Source: Aquificota bacterium
GTDB taxonomy: Bacteria > Aquificota > Aquificia > Aquificales > Aquificaceae
Assembly (NCBI GenBank): GCA_013153455.1
Contig: JAADEK010000072.1
Coordinates: forward strand, 1 to 14,504
Direction of reading: 5' to 3'
Length of the DNA stretch: 14,504 nucleotides
Shown piece by piece: positions 1 to 6,463 of the stretch. The notes under the pieces were generated by a model. That model ran no database searches, had not been told where the DNA came from, and was given only the letters and a program-made list of their open reading frames with translations. The position numbers and the translations under genes were made by a program. Position 1 is the first letter of the stretch. Every line of letters begins with the position of its first letter.

Positions 1-548
1 AGCTTCTCCCAGTCCTCACACCCGCCCGCGAGCGCTCCCACGCCCATACACGCACCGAAGAGAACCGCGGTCTTCCCGTCTATTATCCTGAAGTATTCCT
101 CCTCAGAGATTATGTCTCCTACCCTTGAGAGTTCAAGGACTTGCCCCTCCGCCATGTCCATAACCGCACCGCTCACGAGTCTAATCATCTCCATATTCCC
201 GTGCTCGGTAAAAAGGTGAAGAGCCTTAGCATACATGTAATCGCCCGTGAGAACCGCGACCCCGTTTCCGAAGACGAGATTTGCGGACTTTCTTCCCCTC
301 CTTGACTCCGCACCGTCCACCACGTCGTCGTGTAAGAGTGACGCTACGTGGATGTATTCCAAGCCGGCGCCGAGCGGGAGGGCTCTCCTCGGCTCACCCC
401 CGCACATACCGCAAGTAAGGACGGTCAGGAGGGGTCTTAGGCGCTTTCCACCGCTTTTTATGATGTAGCTACCCGTTTCAAGAACGAGACGAACCTTAGG
501 GTTTAACTCCCTCAGAAGATAATCCTCTATCTCCTTTAACAACTCCAT
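1..548 (-). CDS. ispB: Polyprenyl (octaprenyl-type) diphosphate synthase, N-terminal part
   Basis: This trans-isoprenyl diphosphate synthase condenses isopentenyl diphosphate onto allylic diphosphates to make the long side chain of respiratory quinones. The frame is open to the left edge, so only about the first 182 residues are present and the C-terminal second aspartate-rich motif lies outside. Visible family motifs are GGKRLRP (33-39), which binds substrate diphosphate, the first aspartate-rich motif DDVVD (74-78) for Mg2+, the following RR (83-84), and GDYMYAKAL. I chose the ATG at 546-548 because the mature tRNA end lies only 8 bases upstream and leaves no room for a longer start. There is no Shine-Dalgarno sequence before it. 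The gene is probably co-transcribed with the tRNA. The family is certain, but the exact chain length cannot be read from the sequence. Confidence 0.93.
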   Translation of the reverse strand, partial: MELLKEIEDYLLRELNPKVRLVLETGSYIIKSGGKRLRPLLTVLTCGMCGGEPRRALPLGAGLEYIHVASLLHDDVVDGAESRRGRKSANLVFGNGVAVLTGDYMYAKALHLFTEHGNMEMIRLVSGAVMDMAEGQVLELSRVGDIISEEEYFRIIDGKTAVLFGACMGVGALAGGCEDWEK

Positions 549-556
549 GACGTTTA

Positions 557-633
557 TGGCGTGCCCGGGGGGATTCGAACCCCCGACCTCGGGGTCCGGA
601 GCCCCGCGCTCTGTCCGACTGAGCTACGGGCAC
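557..633 (-). tRNA. tRNA-Arg (anticodon CCG)
   Basis: A complete cloverleaf folds on the minus strand. The acceptor arms GTGCCCG and CGGGCAC pair over 7 bp, the D stem is GCTC/GAGC, and the anticodon stem CGGGG/CCCCG encloses the loop CTCCGGA. The T stem GGGGG/CCCCC encloses TTCGAAT. U33 is followed by CCG, so it reads the codon CGG (arginine). The discriminator G and the terminal CCA are encoded in the DNA (557-560). CGG appears to be rare in the genes of this window, where AGG, CGC and CGT dominate. The tRNA sits directly upstream of the polyprenyl synthase gene and is probably its promoter-proximal partner. Confidence 0.97.
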
Positions 634-640
634 TTATATA

Positions 641-669
641 ATAAGATACTTTGACTTCAGTCATAACAA
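641..669 (-). promoter_or_regulatory. Putative sigma70-type promoter for tRNA-Arg and the polyprenyl synthase gene
   Basis: On the minus strand TTGTTA (664-669) and TCTTAT (641-646) are separated by exactly 17 bp. Each matches the consensus at 4 of 6 positions. The predicted transcription start falls at or just before the tRNA 5' end (about 634). This is a by-eye prediction. It lies back to back with the promoter of the iscU operon. Confidence 0.5.
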
Positions 670-697
670 GACACCTATTTGCGCACGATTTTATAAT
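668..697 (+). promoter_or_regulatory. Putative promoter of the iscU operon
   Basis: A perfect TATAAT -10 box lies at 692-697, with AAGACA (668-673, 4 of 6 matches) 18 bp upstream. Transcription would start near 704. The short leader would carry the near-perfect Shine-Dalgarno AAGGAGGTGA (710-719), seven to eight bases before the iscU ATG. No IscR-like operator or riboswitch fold was recognised in the 90-base gap. Confidence 0.6.
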
Positions 698-723
698 TCA
701 GGTATAAGAAAGGAGGTGACGCC

Positions 724-1194
724 ATGAGCTTTGAATACAGCGAAAAGGTTCTTGACCACTTCCTGAACCCCCGTAACGTGGGCGTTCTTGAAGACGCAAA
801 CGGCGTGGGGCAATGCGGAAACCCCGCATGCGGGGACGCTATGCTCTTTACCATAAAGGTAAACCCCGAAAATGATATTATAGAGGATGTTAAATTCAAG
901 ACATTCGGTTGCGGTTCCGCGATAGCGGTAAGCTCAATGCTCACGGAAATGGTGAAGGGAAAGCCCATCCAATACGCTCTTAACCTCACCTATAAGGATA
1001 TCTTTGACGAACTCGGGGGACTTCCTCCCCAAAAGATACACTGCACGAACCTCGGTCTTGAGACCCTTCACGTCGCAATAAAGGACTACCTCATGAAGCA
1101 GGGAAGGGTTGAGGAAGCGTCAAAGATACCCGACTGCTACGACGAAGAGGAAAAGGAAGAAAAGCAGGAGTTTGAGTTCCTGCAGGGCACATGA
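724..1194 (+). CDS. iscU: Fe-S cluster assembly scaffold protein IscU/NifU N-terminal type
   Basis: IscU is the cytoplasmic scaffold on which [2Fe-2S] clusters are built from cysteine-desulfurase sulfur and iron before transfer to apo-proteins. The 156-residue protein has all expected ligands: Cys36 in the CGD motif with Asp38, Cys63 in FGCGSA, and the pair His106-Cys107. The LPPQK segment (100-104) corresponds to the LPPVK peptide recognised by the HscA chaperone in other bacteria. The sequence is very close to the Aquifex aeolicus scaffold as I recall it. The C-terminal tail after residue 138 is rich in Glu and Lys and is probably disordered. A strong Shine-Dalgarno and a consensus -10 box precede it, so it is the first gene of the eight-gene run. 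Its stop overlaps the next start in an ATGA arrangement. No cysteine desulfurase gene is in the window. Confidence 0.97.
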   Translation: MSFEYSEKVLDHFLNPRNVGVLEDANGVGQCGNPACGDAMLFTIKVNPENDIIEDVKFKTFGCGSAIAVSSMLTEMVKGKPIQYALNLTYKDIFDELGGLPPQKIHCTNLGLETLHVAIKDYLMKQGRVEEASKIPDCYDEEEKEEKQEFEFLQGT

Positions 1195-2237
1195 AGAGGA
1201 GGGCGCTCGCTCTTCTTTCGGGGGGGCTTGACAGCTCCCTCGCGGTCAAACTCGTTCAAGAGCAAGGCATAGACGTAAAGGCACTCCACTTTTACACGGG
1301 ATTTTGTATAACCGAGTTCAAGAGAAGGACGGGTCAAACGAAGGACGACGGAACCCCCTACACAAACCCAGCCCTCAAGGCTGCAGCACAGCTCGGTGTT
1401 CCCATTGAGATAGTAGATATATCGGAGGAGTATTACGACATCGTTATAAACCCGAAGTTCGGATACGGAAAGAACGTAAACCCCTGCGTTGATTGCAGGA
1501 TAATGATGCTTAAAAAAGCGAAAGAGATAATGGAGAGGGAGGGATACGACTTCATCGTCACGGGGGAAGTTCTCTACCAAAGACCGATGAGCCAGACACC
1601 CGAGCGCCTGAAGCTCATAGAAAAAGAGGCGGGACTTGAGGGTCTTATTCTGAGACCACTTTCCGCGAAGGTTCTCCCTCCGACGATACCCGAAAAGGAG
1701 GGCTGGGTTGACAGGAGCAAGCTATTGGGGATAAAGGGGAGGAGCAGGAAGGTTCAGATAGAGCTCGCTAAGAAGTTCGGGCTTGAATACGAACAACCCG
1801 CGGGAGGTTGTTGTTACCTGACCGACGAGACCTACGCGACACGCTTCAGGGAAGCCTACGCAACGGAGGGTATGATAACGCGGGACGACCTCGTTCTGTT
1901 TGCGGTCGGGAGACACTTCCGTCTCCCTTCGGGGACAAAGCTTATAGTCGCGAGGAACGAGGGTGAGGTTAACTTCCTCAAGGGATTTAAAAACCGCTAC
2001 GGATACGCATACAGGGCGGACAAGCCCGGGACGTTTGCTCTCATAAAGGGCAATCCCGCGGAAGAGGAGCTACAACTCATAGCGGATATAATCGCGCGCT
2101 ACTCAAAGCGCGAACCCTCACAGGTCGTTATAAAACTCCCCGACAGGGAGCTGAAGCTGATAGGAACACCTCCGAGCGAGGAACTCCTTGATAGGATGAA
2201 GATTTACGCAAAGAAGGAGGTAAAACATGGAAGCTAA
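1191..2237 (+). CDS. PP-loop ATPase, MnmA-related probable tRNA or RNA thiolation enzyme
   Basis: This 348-residue protein belongs to the PP-loop (adenine nucleotide alpha hydrolase) superfamily, whose members adenylate a substrate before sulfur or amine transfer. The signature SGGLDSS is at residues 10-16. Cysteines occur at 39, 99 and 102 (NPCVDC), and 207-208 (GGCC). Cys102 and Cys208 sit where MnmA-type 2-thiouridylases carry their two catalytic cysteines, which suggests sulfur transfer to tRNA. The other cysteines could bind zinc or an Fe-S cluster. The C-terminal third (about 232-270, with GRHFRLP and IVARNEGE) resembles the NFACT-R/DUF814 RNA-binding module found in some PP-loop proteins; this is recognition by eye. 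Coupling to iscU by a 4-base overlap, and to a TusA-like gene downstream by an 11-base overlap, supports a role in sulfur relay. The substrate is not known from sequence, and ThiI- or TtcA-like roles remain possible. Confidence 0.85.
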   Translation: MKRRALALLSGGLDSSLAVKLVQEQGIDVKALHFYTGFCITEFKRRTGQTKDDGTPYTNPALKAAAQLGVPIEIVDISEEYYDIVINPKFGYGKNVNPCVDCRIMMLKKAKEIMEREGYDFIVTGEVLYQRPMSQTPERLKLIEKEAGLEGLILRPLSAKVLPPTIPEKEGWVDRSKLLGIKGRSRKVQIELAKKFGLEYEQPAGGCCYLTDETYATRFREAYATEGMITRDDLVLFAVGRHFRLPSGTKLIVARNEGEVNFLKGFKNRYGYAYRADKPGTFALIKGNPAEEELQLIADIIARYSKREPSQVVIKLPDRELKLIGTPPSEELLDRMKIYAKKEVKHGS

Positions 2238-2481
2238 GGACATAAAGGCGGACGTCGTTCACGACGTGACGGGGACGTTTTGTCCCGTTCCCGTTTCGGA
2301 GACCGCGAAACAGATAAAGGAGATGAAGATAGGTCAAGTCCTTGAGCTTATAGCGGACGACCCGGGTGTCGTTGAGGACATACCCGCGTGGTGTAAAGCT
2401 ACGGGTCAGGAGTTCTTAGGTATGTATGAAGAAGACGGGGAGTATCACCTCTTTGTAAAAAAGACTAAGGAGTTGAAGTGA
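2227..2481 (+). CDS. TusA/SirA-family sulfur carrier protein
   Basis: This small cytoplasmic protein (84 residues) has the TusA fold signature. The CPVP motif at residues 19-22 supplies the persulfide-carrying Cys19, and helix 1 (SETAKQI) follows. The C-terminal beta strand ends in YHLFVKK. Family members accept sulfur from cysteine desulfurases or other persulfide donors and pass it to thiolation enzymes or to sulfur oxidation and reduction machinery. A second cysteine at position 56 (WCKATG) is common in this family. The gene starts inside the end of the PP-loop gene (11-base overlap) behind the Shine-Dalgarno AAGGAGGT, so the two are probably translationally coupled. A role as donor to the upstream PP-loop enzyme is an inference from context. 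Confidence 0.9.
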   Translation: MEAKDIKADVVHDVTGTFCPVPVSETAKQIKEMKIGQVLELIADDPGVVEDIPAWCKATGQEFLGMYEEDGEYHLFVKKTKELK

Positions 2482-2732
2482 TGGGAGCTTTGATGAAACT
2501 GACGCACGACACACCCCTCTCCGCACTCCTTGAGTTTCTCCCCGAGAGCAAACAAATCCTTTACCCTTACGGACTTGAGAAGATAGAAAAGGACGGGGTT
2601 TGGGAGATAGTCGTCCCGAGGCTCTCGGTCAGGGGATTTATGAACCTCATGAACCTTCCCGATGAAAAGAGGGAGGAGTTGTGGGCAAAACTTGAGGAGC
2701 TTTACAATAAAAAATTAACGGAGGAAAAGTGA
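2481..2732 (+). CDS. Small DUF1858-like protein
   Basis: The product is an 83-residue acidic, helical protein without cysteines. Its first half (LTHDTPLSALLEFLPESK, then YGL) resembles the DUF1858 domain, a short helical domain found alone or attached to ScdA/Ric-like and hybrid-cluster-type proteins. The resemblance is by eye. I start at the ATG at 2481, which has AAGGAG eight bases upstream and overlaps the previous stop as TGATG. An in-frame GTG three bases earlier, and an ATG at 2493 with GGGAG five bases upstream, are also possible. Its place between a TusA-like and an Nfu gene suggests a partner role in sulfur or Fe-S handling, but no function is known to me. Confidence 0.82.
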   Translation: MGALMKLTHDTPLSALLEFLPESKQILYPYGLEKIEKDGVWEIVVPRLSVRGFMNLMNLPDEKREELWAKLEELYNKKLTEEK

Positions 2733-2995
2733 TGGCTGAGGTCAGGAAGGTTGAGGAAGTTGAGAGGGTATTGGAGAAGATAAGACCCGCCCTCAAGGGG
2801 CACCAAGGTGAGCTGAAGCTCGTGGACATAAAGGACGACGTGGTTTACCTCTCCTTTGAGGGGGGATGCTCTTCTTGTCCCGTCGTTGATATATCCCTAA
2901 AGGACCTCGTCAACACGGTGATAAAGGGAAACATAAAATGGGTTAAAAAGGTTGAGATATCCCAACAGAAATACGACCTCGGTCAGTTCGTTTAA
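2732..2995 (+). CDS. nfu: NifU C-terminal domain (Nfu-type) Fe-S carrier
   Basis: This 87-residue protein is a stand-alone Nfu domain. Its signature GGCSSCP supplies Cys46 and Cys49, the CxxC pair that bridges a [4Fe-4S] cluster between two monomers. Nfu proteins receive clusters from scaffolds such as IscU and deliver them to target enzymes. The start chosen is ATG 2732, overlapping the preceding stop as TGATG and preceded by GGAGG. A GTG three bases upstream is an alternative. The separate scaffold (iscU) and this carrier together reproduce the two halves of a classical NifU protein but lie in different genes of one operon. Only 3 bases separate it from aroE. Confidence 0.93.
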   Translation: MAEVRKVEEVERVLEKIRPALKGHQGELKLVDIKDDVVYLSFEGGCSSCPVVDISLKDLVNTVIKGNIKWVKKVEISQQKYDLGQFV

Positions 2996-2998
2996 TTT

Positions 2999-3811
2999 AT
3001 GATAAGCGCGAAGACCGCGCTTTTAGGTGTAATAGGATACCCGGTAAAGCACTCACTCTCCCCAATCTTTCAAAACGCACTCCTCAAGTGGGCGGGTATA
3101 GACGCGGTATACCTCGCCTTTGAGGTTCACCCCGACGAGCTTCCCTCAGCAATTGGGGGTTTTCGCTCAATCGGTGTTCTCGGTATAAACGTAACCGTTC
3201 CCCACAAGGAGAGCGTAATGTCTCTCCTTGACGAGGTTGACCCCGTAGCGAAAGAGATAGGGGCGGTGAACACGGTAAAGTTCACACCCGAGGGCGCAAT
3301 AGGGTATAACACCGACTGGGTCGGGTTCCTGAAGTCTTTGAAGATGATTGAAAAGCGGATAAAGGGGAAAAGGGTTCTCGTTCTCGGTGCGGGAGGGGCG
3401 TCGCGCGCGGTCGTATACGCGCTCGTGCGCGAGGGTGCGCTCGTATACGTGTGGAACAGAACAGCGCAAAAGGCGCGCGCACTTTGTGAGCGCTTCCCCT
3501 GCTCGCCTGTGGGAGACCCCCGCGATGTGATAAACGAGGTGGACATAGTGGTGAACACAACGAGCGTGGGTCTTTCGGACTCAGACCCTCCCCTCTTTGA
3601 TTACTCCCTCATAAACAGCGGACACACGGTCGTTGATATCATCTACAAAGAGACACCCCTCCTCAGGGAGGCAAAGAAGAGGGGGGCAAAAACTCAGGAC
3701 GGGCTGGGGATGCTCCTTTGGCAGGGGATAGAAGCTTTTCGTTTGTGGCACGGGTGTGAGCCCCCCTACGAGGTAGCCCTCGGGGCGGTGAGGGCTTTTC
3801 GTGGAGCGTAA
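2999..3811 (+). CDS. aroE: Shikimate dehydrogenase (NADP+)
   Basis: AroE reduces 3-dehydroshikimate to shikimate with NADPH in the chorismate pathway. At 270 residues it has the usual length. Visible motifs are KHSLSP (17-22), which contacts shikimate, NVTVPHKE with the catalytic Lys70, GAVNTV, and NTDWVGF with the catalytic partner Asp106. The NADP-binding loop GAGGASRA spans 130-137. NRT (153-155) is typical of NADP rather than NAD preference. The gene follows nfu after 3 bases with no clear Shine-Dalgarno sequence, so its translation may depend on upstream ribosomes. It has no obvious functional link to its Fe-S neighbours. Its end overlaps the GTG start of tadA by 11 bases. Confidence 0.97.
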   Translation: MISAKTALLGVIGYPVKHSLSPIFQNALLKWAGIDAVYLAFEVHPDELPSAIGGFRSIGVLGINVTVPHKESVMSLLDEVDPVAKEIGAVNTVKFTPEGAIGYNTDWVGFLKSLKMIEKRIKGKRVLVLGAGGASRAVVYALVREGALVYVWNRTAQKARALCERFPCSPVGDPRDVINEVDIVVNTTSVGLSDSDPPLFDYSLINSGHTVVDIIYKETPLLREAKKRGAKTQDGLGMLLWQGIEAFRLWHGCEPPYEVALGAVRAFRGA

Positions 3812-4259
3812 GAAGCTGTTTCTTTCCGAAGCCCTCCTTGAGGCGCTCAGGGCTAAGCTAAAGGGGGAGGTTCCCGTCGGTTGCGTGGTCGTGAAGGGGG
3901 ACGAGATAATCGCGCGCGCTCACAACCTCACCGAAAGCCTAAAGGACCCAACCGCTCACGCGGAGATTCTCGCGATAAGGGAGGCAACGAAAAAGCTCGG
4001 GAGAAAGTTCCTGAACGACTGCGAGCTTTACGTTACGCTTGAGCCTTGCGTTATGTGCGCTTATGCGTGCGTTCTCGCGAGGGTGGGAAAGCTCGTCTTC
4101 GGCGCACCCGACCGCAAGCACGGGGGTGTTATAAGCGTCTTTAACATCCTTGATGAACCCACTCTGAACCATAAGGTGAGGTGGGAGTATTTCCCCCTTG
4201 AGGGGGCGGGCAGGGTTTTGTCAGAGTTCTTCAAGGGCTTGAGGGGTAATATTAAGTAG
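3801..4259 (+). CDS. tadA: tRNA-specific adenosine deaminase
   Basis: TadA deaminates adenosine 34 of tRNA-Arg(ACG) to inosine. The 152-residue protein carries the cytidine/deoxycytidylate deaminase zinc site: His53 and catalytic Glu55 in HAE, and Cys83 and Cys86 in PCVMC. The following ACVLARVGKLVFGAPD region and the asparagine-containing loop FNIL match the tRNA-editing branch of the family. The start is GTG at 3801, inside the end of aroE and shifted in frame. It gives the expected N-terminal helix, so I keep it. The zinc-binding residues are all present. A free nucleoside deaminase is unlikely given the length and motif context. Confidence 0.95.
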   Translation: MERKKLFLSEALLEALRAKLKGEVPVGCVVVKGDEIIARAHNLTESLKDPTAHAEILAIREATKKLGRKFLNDCELYVTLEPCVMCAYACVLARVGKLVFGAPDRKHGGVISVFNILDEPTLNHKVRWEYFPLEGAGRVLSEFFKGLRGNIK

Positions 4260-4769
4260 ATGACGCCTTTCAGGGAGCTTCAGAGGTTCATCCACTGGAA
4301 GGAGCGCTTCTTGAGGGACTACGAGCGAATAGACAGGGGTGAGCTTGACGCGATAAGGAGGGAGGTGGAAAGCCTCCTCGGTTCTGCCCCCGACGACAGG
4401 CTCCTCATAGCCCTGAGGGCTATGTATGTGGGGGGGATGGAGAGGAGGGTTGAGGACGAGGAGGTGAGATACTGGACCAACTGGGCTGGTGTGAGGACGT
4501 ATGAGACCTTTAACCGTTTTCCTCACCTCTCGGACGCGGAGCTCGCTTTCGTCTTTTGGGCTTTGGGAAAGCTCTTCGTTCCCCTGCTTTTACACGAAAG
4601 GGGTGTAAAATCGGAGAGCTTCAAGCGTCTCACGAAAGAAGAGCAGGAGGATGCGGTTCTTGACGAGCTTGACACACTTTGGGAGACACAACTCACGCTC
4701 ATCCTTCAAGCGCTTTCCTTTCTGGACTTGAAGTCTATCTCAAGGAAGAACCCCCCGCGCGAGGGGTGA
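4260..4769 (+). CDS. Conserved-looking hypothetical protein, mainly helical
   Basis: I do not recognise this 169-residue protein. It starts at an ATG directly after the tadA stop codon (TAG-ATG, no gap) and has only a weak GAGGGG sequence 13 bases upstream, so it is probably translationally coupled. It is highly charged, has no cysteines and no signal peptide, and appears almost entirely helical. A hydrophobic stretch at about 93-112 (AELAFVFWALGKL, then FVPLLL) could be a buried helix or a weak membrane segment. It closes the eight-gene plus-strand operon. Its last 64 bases overlap the end of the histidine kinase gene on the other strand. Normal codon use and tight operon packing argue that it is a real gene. 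Confidence 0.8.
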   Translation: MTPFRELQRFIHWKERFLRDYERIDRGELDAIRREVESLLGSAPDDRLLIALRAMYVGGMERRVEDEEVRYWTNWAGVRTYETFNRFPHLSDAELAFVFWALGKLFVPLLLHERGVKSESFKRLTKEEQEDAVLDELDTLWETQLTLILQALSFLDLKSISRKNPPREG

Positions 4770-6463
4770 ACCCTCACGTCCCAACCGTGCTCCTTTATGA
4801 TTTTCCTTACTATGCTCATACCTATACCGAAACCCTTCGGGTTTTTACTGAAAAACGGTTCAAATATGTGTTTTGCGTCCTCTTCGCTCAAGCCCTTCCC
4901 GTCGTCCCTGTATGTGAGTTTACCGGGGCTTATCTCAACAACGACGCGACGAGCCCCGTGCTCAAGTGAGTTGTTTATGAGGTTGTAAAAGACCTCCTTG
5001 AGGAGGTTTTTGTCCCCGAGGACGAGGGCGTCTCCCCTTACCTGAACCTCAAGACCCGCACCGCGGTAAAGCGGAGCGAGCTCCTCAAGGAGTTCAGAAA
5101 GGGAGAGCTTCTCGGGCTTTACACTCCTTTCGGTTGAGAGGTGCTTGAATTGGCTCACGAGGTTGTTTATGCGGTCAACCTCCCTCATCACCGACTCAAC
5201 GAGCTGTTTTATCTTCTCGGGTTCGGGATTTCTCTCAAGGTTGAGGAGAATCCTCCCGAGGTTCAGCTTTATAGGCGTGAGGGGGTTTTTTATCTCGTGG
5301 GCTATGCGCCTTACCGCTTCTTGCCAAACGCGGAAGCGCTCCGCCATAACGATTGGTGTGATGTCCTCAAAGATGTAAATATCTCCTTCCTGTCTTTCCA
5401 CCCTTTGGGTCCTTATATTTTTTTCCTTCTTTACATTCTCAAGGAAGGTCTCAACGTCTTCGGGCTTCCCGAACATACTAACGAACGTCCTGTTTACGAA
5501 TATATCGCCCGTCTTTTTTCTGAAGAGAACCGCAACGGGAAGGGCGTCAAGCAGGCGTCTTAGGCTTTCCTTTTCCTCGCTCAGGGACTCGTATAGTTTC
5601 CTGAGGTTGTCCCTCATCTCCTTGAAAGCCCTCGCGAGCTTCTCAAGCTCGTCCCCCCTCCTTCTTACCTCAACGGGAACCTTAAGGTTCCCCTTAGCTA
5701 TCTCAAGGGCTTTTTCCGTCAGCTCCTCAACGGGTTGGCTCACGTGTCTCGCGAAGAGAACCGAGAGCCAAACGGTCGCAAGAAGGGTAAGAAAACCGAG
5801 TATTACTATTAAAAAGACGTAGACGCCCGTTATGATGTCGCGAGCCTTCATGAGTGAGCGAACGTCAAGAGCGACGCTCCCGAACCTCTTTACGCTTTTT
5901 TCCAGTTGTGTGTCTTTCTCCATCACGACGACCTTATCACCGAGACAAAGCAGATACGAGCTCGGGGTTTCGGTTATCTCATAACCGCACGGTCTTTTTA
6001 GGACTTCCTTCACAAACGGGAGTGAGCCGAGCTCTTCCTCCGGGAGTCTCATGAGGAGTTCCCTCTTTTGGTATACGTTCCTCACGCGGTAGTCCTCAAG
6101 CTGGGCGTATAGACTGCTTGCCTGCTTTGATAGTTCCCTTACCTTCCCGCTTAAGAACTCCCTCGTTGTTTGGAATATGAGGAGCGCAAAAAAGAGGTTC
6201 AGAGCCAAGAGGGGGATGAATATGTAAAAGATGAGTATGTTTGCTATCTTTCGTCTTAGTTTGTGCTGGCTCCTCCCGAGGTATACCTTTATGAGTTTTC
6301 TGAGGATTACCGCGGAGACTACCGCGAGGACGAGCAGGTCTATGTTTATGACGATTAGGATGAGGGGGTAGTTTGCGTCCGGGAGGTTCTTCAGATTAAG
6401 GAGAAAGCCTACGTTAGCCCCGACGAGGAACAAAAGCAGGAAAAAGAGGAGTAATCTCCTCAC
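4706..6463 (-). CDS. NtrY-like membrane sensor histidine kinase
   Basis: This 585-residue inner-membrane kinase has the NtrY-type layout. Transmembrane segments lie at about 3-23, 33-55, 73-97 and 211-237. A periplasmic sensor region (about 98-210) has two cysteines (159 and 173). A HAMP domain follows (about 238-292), then a PAS-like domain (about 300-370). The dimerisation/phosphoacceptor helix has the H-box RRIAHEIKNP with His389. The ATPase domain has an N box (N494, N497, N498), the G1 box DDGKG (520-524), the F box FEPFFS and the G2 box GFGIG (544-548). All catalytic features are intact. It starts at a GTG overlapping the phoU stop by 4 bases. The pairing with phoU suggests phosphate sensing in the manner of PhoR, but the architecture is NtrY-like and the ligand is unknown. 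No response regulator is in view. Confidence 0.92.
   Translation of the reverse strand: MRRLLLFFLLLFLVGANVGFLLNLKNLPDANYPLILIVINIDLLVLAVVSAVILRKLIKVYLGRSQHKLRRKIANILIFYIFIPLLALNLFFALLIFQTTREFLSGKVRELSKQASSLYAQLEDYRVRNVYQKRELLMRLPEEELGSLPFVKEVLKRPCGYEITETPSSYLLCLGDKVVVMEKDTQLEKSVKRFGSVALDVRSLMKARDIITGVYVFLIVILGFLTLLATVWLSVLFARHVSQPVEELTEKALEIAKGNLKVPVEVRRRGDELEKLARAFKEMRDNLRKLYESLSEEKESLRRLLDALPVAVLFRKKTGDIFVNRTFVSMFGKPEDVETFLENVKKEKNIRTQRVERQEGDIYIFEDITPIVMAERFRVWQEAVRRIAHEIKNPLTPIKLNLGRILLNLERNPEPEKIKQLVESVMREVDRINNLVSQFKHLSTERSVKPEKLSLSELLEELAPLYRGAGLEVQVRGDALVLGDKNLLKEVFYNLINNSLEHGARRVVVEISPGKLTYRDDGKGLSEEDAKHIFEPFFSKNPKGFGIGMSIVRKIIKEHGWDVRVHPSRGGFFLEIDFKSRKESA

Noticed and set aside
651..679. 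TTGACT (651-656) with CCTATT (674-679), 17 bp apart, as the iscU promoter
   Set aside because: The -35 is good but the -10 is poor. The consensus TATAAT at 692-697 is much better placed before the Shine-Dalgarno sequence.
2478..2480. GTG start for the DUF1858-like gene (and likewise GTG 2729 for nfu)
   Set aside because: The ATG codons three bases downstream have better Shine-Dalgarno spacing and form the common TGATG coupling. The GTG starts cannot be fully excluded.
3127..3558. 143-residue minus-strand open frame within aroE
   Set aside because: It is the antisense shadow of a well-recognised shikimate dehydrogenase, with no motif and no ribosome binding site.
4193..4206. Hairpin CCCCCTTGAGGGGG near the end of tadA as a terminator
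   Set aside because: It lies inside the tadA coding sequence, has no T-tract, and the operon continues directly into the next gene.
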